Source of the DNA: Pogostemon cablin | Taxonomy: Eukaryota; Streptophyta; Magnoliopsida; Lamiales; Lamiaceae | Direction of reading: 5' to 3' | Assembly: GCA_023678885.1 (NCBI GenBank) | Contig: CM042983.1 | Location: 26,952,279-27,016,278 of the forward strand | Length of the DNA stretch: 64,000 nucleotides | Shown: positions 57,347 through 64,000 of the stretch, piece after piece | How positions within the stretch are numbered: the first letter of the stretch is position 1 | How the letters are laid out: each line of letters begins with the position of its first letter | Notes under the pieces: model-generated | The model's database searches: none | The model's input: the letters and a program-made list of their open reading frames with translations, nothing else | Told to the model about the DNA's origin: nothing | Position numbers and translations under genes: made by a program

Positions 57347-60300
57347 ATTAAGAAATAAAGTTATAAAGAGAGGACAAGTTGACCACACTATAGGTAAAAA
57401 ATGAGTAAATTTCCCATCTATTAATATCATTCTCAAAATACGCCCTTAAATTCTATAATGCTTGAAGTCCATAAGGAAACTCTAATGAAATTATATTGAG
57501 AGGACAAGTTGACACATTATTGTTCTAATATTCTGAAGGTAAAGCTAACATATGTTGAAAGTTAAGTTCTGAGCACATATACTGCCCATTCAAGAATATT
57601 TTGTAGTGCCAGAAGTCTTGCCCAGTTCAATTAGCAAACATTATGATAGATTTTATGATAAGAGTCGTGCAATCTTAAAGGCTTTAAGCAGAGGAAAGCA
57701 AAATTGAACATGCTTGTACCATCAAGATTTTTTTTTTTTTTTAATTTGTAGTTGGAATTATTTATTATAGGTCACATTAACAAGAAACAAAATGCTATCA
57801 GATCAGGACTATGAAATAATATAACAATAGCACCTTAGAAAATTGGAATATTTTAAAAGACAAACAGAAAGATACTTCTGCATACTACAACATTAAAATA
57901 TTGATTAGATGCTCACCATTAACTTCTGTACTGCACCAGACTGATAAACCATTTGGTGTGATAAGTAGCTTGATGAATAGAAATCTGTAAAGAACTTAGT
58001 CACAGAATCACCATATGATTCTTCATTTGCCCAAGGAATAGCACGAACAATTACTGTAAAGTGACTTGGGTAGTAAAGAGATGCTGTGATATGGGACAAT
58101 CTCATCTTTGTTATGTTTTTATATTCCTGAGAAGCAGAAAAAAACAATCATAGATGACTAAGGAGTTTAATTACCATTGACTTAAACCTATCGACCAACA
58201 GGAAAACAGATAGTTCCAGATACAGTCCTTACAAAGTAGAGGAGGAGACACACGCAGAGAGATATTACATATAATGCAACACAATGGGCCCAAATCCTGC
58301 AGACAAGTACAATCTTCAATTAGGAAAATGTCAAGCTCAAAATTGGGGACAGAGCCTGGAAAGAAAATTTCCTGCACTACCCTTAAGTACTAGGTGAATT
58401 TAATCACCACAACAAAATTTATGGATTAACAATAAGTACGCTCTCAATTCAATCTTACACATCAAGAGACAAAATAAATACAGCGATACAAAAAATTACC
58501 AAGCACTAAATCTCATTAATAAATACATAACATGATTTCCCTTACCATCTTGATCCTTCCTGAACATTTCCAATGGTGAACACATTCAAAGGTTCATCTT
58601 TAATTTGCTTGTGCTCGATTTCTTTCCCGAAATAATTAACAGGAAGAACAAGAAAACAGCATACAATAGAAGCAACACTGAATACTCTGATACTGCAAAC
58701 AGAAAACCAGTAGTTAGATGCCAGCAACAAACAGAAGATTACTAACCACATAAAGTGACATGTTTAATTTATTTCAAGTAATAAGCAAGATAAAGAATGA
58801 AGTTCCACATCCAATATCTTGAAATACCGTGTAGACATAGCATATGCGAGCTAGAGAAAACTTTCAAACATCAAAAACAACGAAAAAAGGAAAGACCTAA
58901 CAGATAAACCAAGATCAAACAATTTTTTTAGGAACGCAAAAGCCCGTATAGATAGAGAGAAGGAAATTCTCAAGAGGCGTCAGAATTTCTCTAAGAGAGC
59001 ATAAATCATGTTTTTCACCACAATCTTAGCTTTCAGTATCTACACGTTAAAGATGAGATACAGAATTCATTTCACTGACAGTTGGAGAAGGCATTATTAG
59101 AATGCTACATTGATTAAGTTTTAACACAACATTATACAATGATTGTCAATTCCAACCTCTTAACTAAGTATCATCAAAAACTATCATGCTGATCTCCCTT
59201 GGAAAATTGAACTTATCTAGCTTCTTTAACTAAGACAATCCATGCAATCAGATGCACTCACAAGATATTAATATCACAAATCATGCTTTTTGTACTCGCT
59301 AAGATACAGAAACAAATTCTGCTCACCTATTACCAGATTCCCATAACATTGTAGTGGTGCCTGATAAAATTCAGCAAAAACTTTATTCATAATTTGATTC
59401 TGATATGAATATGAATTCCAAGAACCTTTTTACTTTTAAAATTAACGTCTATATGTGGTTCTAACTCAAAGTATCAAGGTGATCAATCAAATTACTCAAA
59501 TACTTATTGTAGGATAATATCCAACTGGTTTACTAGAGAATGTTTGTAACCCTGTATTCTCCTCCAGAGAGTAAAGAGAGATGAATACCTGATGGATTAT
59601 ATGACATGGAGAGGATCTAAGAATTCTAGCACCAGTGTTAGAGGTTTTACTAAGCTATCCACCAGCTTTGAACTTCATCCTATTTGGGTTGGAAATACTA
59701 TATGGTATTTGTCAAGTGAACTCAGCACTGGGGCCAGGGAAAGGTTCGTATTTAATTAGATTTTATTTGGAAAAGGGAAAAAACAACCCCATCAATTCCA
59801 AGAAAAGAAGATAAAAGGAGCTGTATCTCTCTGCCATTCACTTCCAGTAAAACTTCTTAATAACTTGAGCATTACCTGCGGCAAAGTTACAGTTATACTA
59901 GCCATATTAAATTAGTCCAGAACAGTTTTACTGGCCATATTAAATTAGTATCAACAAAAGTTAAATTGAAGTAATATTGTACTCAACACTAAAAAAGCAT
60001 TTAATAAATAAAAATAATAGAGTTCAACTATTCTGAAAGTCCAATTCCAATGACGGAGGAGCGAATAAATGGGTATTCAAATTCTTAAAGCCTCCGCAAT
60101 CTCAACAGAACAGAAATTTATACCCTAATGAACAAAAGCAACTGGATGATCATCTGTTATTAAAAAAACTTAAAATAAAAAAGAAAATCAGTTGTCAGTG
60201 TATATTATCATTTTTTTTTGGTCGAGGGACCCACGGATGCTATCCGGATCAAGCTTGTGTAAAATTCTATGGTTAAGAAGATCGTGAGCAAAAGTATAGT

Positions 60301-60654
60301 TGTTTAAAAAATGTGAAGCAATAAAACTATAAGAAAAACAGGTTATTTCTGAAAACATGGGGGCCCTTATAACCTGAAGACAACTGCACGTAAAAAGACC
60401 ACGGCATCCACACCCCCAATGGCATATAAATCGTCCTCGGATGCATCCCATGCCTTCATTATCCAACTAGCAGAAGGAATAAGTCTCCCAAACCAAAAAG
60501 GATCATGACGTTTTGACTGTGCTACAGTGACCTTCTGTCCAAAGTACACGTTCACAAAGCTTGGTTGTTTCCTTAAGACAGAATACAAAGAGAATAGCCC
60601 AAGGCTAACAGCAGTATTGACACCAGCAGAAGTCAAGAGAGCCGATAAGTTCAT
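52586..60654 (-). CDS. CSC1-like/OSCA2-clade (RXW8-like) mechanosensitive calcium-permeable channel, 10 exons
   Basis: Coding exons with GT/AG borders: 60654-60374, 58692-58546, 58296-58233, 58126-57917, 55724-55542, 55359-55061, 54729-54441, 54273-53995, 53142-52909, 52858-52586. They total 2259 nt, 752 residues, with no internal stop. The family's N-terminal membrane part is residues 1-165 (MNLSALLTSAGVNTAV, FLVLPVNYFG, LWVH-like WIWAHCVALY). The cytosolic RNA-recognition-like domain follows at about 180-295 (HFTVIVRAIPW, YLSHQMVYQSG). The seven-helix channel region is about 320-640 (DIYWPNLCVPY, GYLPSVVFIIFLSIVPPLMY, FPLIILTLLFHEFC). The tail ends with MDREDEQSGRMEEI. Family members sense osmotic or mechanical stress at membranes. 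The ATG is preceded by two uORFs. The exon 10 acceptor (AGAG before an A-run) is the least certain border. Confidence 0.93.
53212..53990. other. Intron between exons 8 and 9 of the CSC1-like gene
   Basis: AT-rich, no nested element or gene recognised. Confidence 0.7.
55725..57916. other. 2.2-kb intron 4 of the CSC1-like gene
   Basis: It contains a compound microsatellite (57260-57346) and an otherwise AT-rich body. Two short plus-strand open frames (56503, 56643) have no coding features. Confidence 0.8.
57260..57346. repeat. Compound microsatellite (CATA)n-(TA)n-(TG)n
   Basis: Three simple tracts lie in direct succession inside intron 4 of the CSC1-like gene. Confidence 0.95.
58693..60373. 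other. 1.7-kb intron 1 of the CSC1-like gene
   Basis: AT-rich with no recognisable element or gene; bounded by CAG|GT and TTTGCAG|T splice sites. Confidence 0.75.
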
Positions 60655-60785
60655 CCTTATCCCAATGTACCAGCAGTTATATGGTATTTCATTATGCAAA
60701 CTTGAGACACCTGATCTTCATAAGACAGTGCATGAACTAGTCAAAATGGACTGATACACAAGAAGTTTCTGCCAACTTGCTTGAG
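60655..60785 (-). other. 5' leader exon of the CSC1-like gene with two abutting uORFs
   Basis: An acceptor CTCTTTGCAG ends at 60786. uORF1 (60733-60692, MHCLMKIRCLKFA) ends in TAATG, so its stop overlaps the ATG of uORF2 (60692-60657, MKYHITAGTLG). The uORF2 stop is two bases before the main ATG (TAAGGATG). The chain suggests control of main-ORF translation by reinitiation or leaky scanning. Confidence 0.6.
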
Positions 60786-61426
60786 CTGCAAAGAGGAAGA
60801 TGGAATTCTCAAACTTGGCTTGCATAAGATGTTCGAAACATTGAAATCATCCAACTACACAAATGATACATAATTAAACATAGTATTTAAAATGTCCTGG
60901 ATAACTACAAAACCATCCGTAAGTAACTAATTGCATATGTATAAGTGTATAGTGTGTGTGAGTGTGTGTGTGGTGTAGAATAAATCAACGTCAACAGTCC
61001 CACAAAAAAGTAGAATGAATCAATTTGAATTATAGGAAACACGTAAAAGAATACCATAATCCTTGAGCAGCATATAAACTTAATTGCATTTTATACATCA
61101 CAGATTTGAAAGTTCATCCAACGCATTCAACTGGAAGTACTAAATCAGATATACTTTTACTCTGATCAAACCTAAGATCAATTTCCGTTTAACTCCCATG
61201 CTTCTGAAACCAAATAACCAACTAGAAACAAAAAATGATTCATATATATTAAACCAAAAAAAAAATGACCTAGAACAAAATCTCGCCTCGTGGATTACAT
61301 TTAGAATCATAAACGCAATCTACAAAATCAACGATCACCATTTCCATACAATAAAAAAACGACAAATAACCACGCCCAGAAAGAGAAACGAATCCAAATT
61401 ATGCCCTAATCCATCAAAATCCACAC

Positions 61427-61620
61427 CTGTAATTCCAGTATTTCCAGAAACTCCAAGATAAATTGAATTAAAGCGAAATGCGGCGAGTAACTTTGCGTGG
61501 ACTACAGAGAGGCAACGAGTATAAGGAAAGATTGCGGTTCCATGAGACGGAAACGCATAACAATGAAAAATCCCTACACCTAAATTAATTCAGAATTAGG
61601 ATTTGGGATTTACACGCAAA
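61427..61620 (-). other. Probable first 5' untranslated exon of the CSC1-like gene
   Basis: On the minus strand the sequence runs to a donor-like ACAG|GTGTGG at 61427, pairing with the acceptor at 60786 across a 641-bp leader intron. The transcript start is not defined; CT-rich DNA just upstream (61640-61722) fits a plant core promoter. Confidence 0.45.
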
Positions 61621-61639
61621 CTGAAACCGAATAAGCCAG

Positions 61640-61722
61640 CGAGCAAGAGAGAGAGGGAGAGACGGAGAGAGAGAAAATCGGGCGGGATATGTAGCTGTAA
61701 GAGAAAGAGAGAGAGAGAGAGA
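61640..61722 (-). promoter_or_regulatory. CT-rich (GAGA) tract upstream of the CSC1-like gene
   Basis: Repeated GAGA on the plus strand (CTCT on the gene strand), a pyrimidine-patch or 5' leader feature common near plant transcription starts. Confidence 0.5.
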
Positions 61723-61730
61723 GTATTTGT

Positions 61731-61738
61731 CCACGTGG
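61731..61738. promoter_or_regulatory. G-box CCACGTGG, proximal
   Basis: A perfect palindromic G-box/ABRE core upstream of the CSC1-like gene, bound by bZIP or bHLH factors in plants. Confidence 0.55.
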
Positions 61739-61812
61739 AATTCATTTTGTTTCTAAGCTAATAATTTTTATTTAATTAATTTACAGAATATTGAGCAGAG
61801 CCGTAAGGCACG

Positions 61813-61820
61813 CCACGTGG
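61813..61820. promoter_or_regulatory. G-box CCACGTGG, distal
   Basis: A second perfect copy, 82 bp upstream of the first. Paired ABRE-type boxes are typical of osmotic or abscisic-acid-responsive promoters. Confidence 0.55.
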
Positions 61821-61874
61821 AAAGCAGTTTGTGGAGGATTGTGATGCGAAACCGTCTTAACTGTCACTTATTGC

Positions 61875-62208
61875 CCGGAACCGGAAGGACATCTCTCTCA
61901 ATTTTTCATATATAAAATCCACGCAAAATAACTAAAATAATTTTCATAAAATTTACACACAGTTATCTATTATACATAAAAATATTATTTTTGATATTAG
62001 TAACCAAATACTCCCTTGTCTTCTTGAAAGTTATCCGTTGTCCGAAACCGGAAGGACATGCTTCTCAATTTTTCATATATAAAATAGACGCAAAATAACA
62101 AAAATATTTTCATAAAATTTACACGCAGCTATTTATTGTACATAAAAATATTATTGGTAATAGTAACCAAATACTCCATCCGTCTCCTTGAAAGTTATCC
62201 TTTGACTT
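61875..62208. repeat. Tandem duplication of a 167-bp unit including a Stowaway end
   Basis: CCGGAAGGACAT occurs at 61881 and 62048, and both copies run through AACCAAATACTCC into the left end of a Stowaway MITE (GTCTCCTTGAAAGTTATCC type). The duplication therefore happened after the MITE inserted. Confidence 0.85.
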
Positions 62209-62418
62209 TTTGCATGTGGATTAATGAGTATAATAATTTAATATATAGTACGGTGAGATAATTAATATTTTAATGTATAGATGATAGTTGTATTAGTGTT
62301 GAGTGTGGGGTCATGTGTAGTGGTTGTAGGTCACATCAATCCAAAAAGGAAAAGGAATACTTTGTAATGAAACGGACCAAAATGAAAAAATGGATACGTA
62401 TCAAGGGGACGGATGGAG
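62174..62418. mobile_element. Stowaway-type MITE 3
   Basis: CTCCATCCGTCTCC / GGGGACGGATGGAG ends, TA flanks, 245 bp, close to the copy at 43649-43893. Confidence 0.9.
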
Positions 62419-62440
62419 TATAGTTTAATATTAATATATA

Positions 62441-62663
62441 CTTCCTCCGTTCGTATTCATTTTGCCATTTTGGTCCGTCTCATTATAAAGTATCAATTTT
62501 CTTTTTTATTGATGTGACCACAGATGACCCTACACACAACACTAATACAACTACCCACTACACTTTAAAATATTATTTCTCTCACCTCAAAATACATTAA
62601 ATTATTATACTCCTTAATCCACATGAAAAGACAAATGGTTATGTTTCAAGGAGACGGAGGGAG
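62441..62663. mobile_element. Stowaway-type MITE 4
   Basis: CTTCCTCCGTTC / GAGACGGAGGGAG ends with TA flanks, 223 bp. Confidence 0.85.
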
Positions 62664-62704
62664 TATATATATATATATGTATAGTTGTATTATTTTTTAA
62701 AGTA

Positions 62705-62851
62705 CTCCCTCCCATCACAAAGTATCCAAAAAGGTAAACACATGACACACTACTTACCACTAATACAACTATCTACTTTATATAAAATAATAATACTCCT
62801 TAATTTACGTGTAAAAAACTAACGAATACATTTGCGATGGGACGAAGGTAG
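62705..62851. mobile_element. Short Stowaway-type MITE 5
   Basis: CTCCCTCCCATC / GATGGGACGAAGGTAG ends with TA flanks, 147 bp. Confidence 0.75.
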
Positions 62852-62885
62852 TATTTACTTTTTTTTACAAAAAATAAAAAATATA

Positions 62886-63358
62886 TTCCCTTTGTCCCAT
62901 AATTGTTGTCTTAGTTACCGTATTGAGTTTTAAAAAAATTATTTTTCATATTAACTTTATTGATTTCCTAAGAGTATTGTGGTATTCTTACATAATAATA
63001 AACAAATTATAAAGTATGTTATGCGTGTTAAATGAGAGTACTATTTTTTAAATTAAAATAACTTTTGAGATTGTTGGTTGATATGAAATATCCTTTTTAG
63101 GGGTTTAACATTTATTATAGGACGGGAGAAAACGAAAAGTAAGACACTTGACAGATGGAGTAATATTTAATGAGTAATAGAGTAATATTTAATTTGTAGT
63201 GGATGGTTGTTAGATGTAATAGTATTGTGTATGATTTCATATAAAATAATTAAATATTTTGTGTAGGTCTCATTTTACGAAAAGAGGAATGTAAAACTTA
63301 ACTTAGAATAAATTAAAATAAAAAATGTAAAACTTAAAACGGGACGGGACGGATGGAG
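62886..63358. mobile_element. Long Stowaway-type MITE 6
   Basis: TTCCCTTTGTCCC / GGGACGGGACGGATGGAG ends with TA flanks, 473 bp, with internal repeats of GTAATAKTGTGTATG type. Confidence 0.7.
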
Positions 63359-63359
63359 T

Positions 63360-64000
63360 ATATATTATTTTCACCGTTTCATTATAAAAAATTGAATCCT
63401 ACTAGGATGCATCTATAAGATCTAAACCATTAATTTTATAATAATTAATTTTCAACTTTAAATTTTAATTAATAATTAAAATTTTAAATTATATAATTAC
63501 TATTATGCTCTAAATTAAAATTTTAAACACTAAGGGTGTACGAATGTGAGCACCCAAAAATTCCCCTAAAAATTTTAGCACTTTTCATTTTGGCACATTC
63601 CATGAAATTTTTCACTTTCTAACAAGAAAAAAGAATTTAAAAAAAAATGCAATGAATTGGTGGAATCTATGAGACTCACCTCTTCTTAATTAATAATCTA
63701 ATTAACGAGGATAGAGTCCTTTCTCGATTAATTTTTTCTTTTTATTTCTTTTTTATTTTATTATATTTAAGAGACCATTATACTCTAATTCTAATGATGA
63801 AATATACACTCTGTAGATGGGAAGAATAGACTCGGCCCATTAAGATTAAAATCAAAGGCCCAAATCAACTAAAGCCAACTCTATTGAAGGGATCCGTCAG
63901 TCCCTAAACTACCCACTGGAAGGACGAAATACCATCGGCGGAATAAAGTCCACCAATGAGAGGCCTCGCACCGACCCTCCTCATTTAAGGCCTATATAAC
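63360..64000. other. AT-rich DNA; possible promoter or LTR start at the right edge
   Basis: From about 63820 the sequence becomes GC-richer with AAAGGCCCAAATCAACTAAA and ends in GGCCTATATAAC, a TATA-like box at 63992-63999. It may be a retrotransposon U3 or a gene promoter continuing beyond the window. Nothing else seen. Confidence 0.3.

Noticed and set aside
57170..57436. 88-codon minus-strand ORF in CSC1-like intron 4
   Set aside because: Its core is a His-Thr and Ile-Tyr run from the compound microsatellite.
60527..60754. Plus-strand ORF opposite CSC1-like exon 1
   Set aside because: Antisense shadow of a well-supported exon.

Overview
This is a repeat-dense, AT-rich stretch of plant nuclear DNA, most likely from a core eudicot and perhaps an asterid. 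The support is GT/AG introns, plant-type LTR, LINE, MULE, hAT, Harbinger and Stowaway elements, a plant OSCA/CSC1 channel gene, a tandem pair of plant F-box genes and a PPR pseudogene. No bacterial, organellar or viral genome features were seen. The lineage guess rests on general appearance only.

Layout. 1-2872: 3' part of a plus-strand LTR retrotransposon (internal tail, polypurine tract, LTR 1236-2872). 2918-8057 and beyond: a decayed minus-strand Ty3/gypsy (chromovirus-like) element with LTR end, initiator-Met primer site, an extra ORF ahead of gag, and broken gag, protease and start of RT. Its gag is split by a second LTR (4159-5955). 8058-9960: AT-rich LTR remains and simple repeats. 9972-11494: MULE-type element with a 9-bp target duplication. 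11504-14530: small duplications, a large foldback, a MITE remnant. 14547-20132: full-length L1-type LINE on the minus strand with a 16-bp target duplication, inserted inside a small AT-hook ORF. 20570-24275: tandem repeats and two MULE-type elements. 24356-28422: hAT-type element (8-bp duplication) holding a GTGAGACCGTCTCAC-ended element, a third LTR and a Stowaway MITE. 29405-30603: second hAT-type element. 30615-38230: tandem pair of three-exon F-box genes, each broken once at a different place. 38290-40025: PPR pseudogene split by a non-autonomous element. 40364-44168: Stowaway, hAT-like and MULE MITEs, and a second copy of the element in the PPR gene. 44621-49791: MULE-type element carrying a RING gene fragment and a second MULE (45350-49125) with a fasciclin-like arabinogalactan fragment. 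50747-51777: Harbinger-type element. 52586-61600: the only clearly intact host gene, a ten-exon, 752-codon CSC1/OSCA2 (RXW8-like) channel gene on the minus strand. 61875-63358: stacked Stowaway MITEs. 63360-64000: AT-rich end with a possible promoter.

Most of the window is nested transposon insertion that can be ordered in time from target duplications and empty sites. The most unusual pattern is that three related LTRs each carry a dense cluster of short hairpin motifs just upstream of the TATA box. The motif core differs in LTR1 (GGTTCGACC) from LTR2 and LTR3 (CGTGTTG/CAACACG). The OSCA gene shows two abutting upstream ORFs and two CCACGTGG boxes, suggesting translational and stress/ABA-type control.
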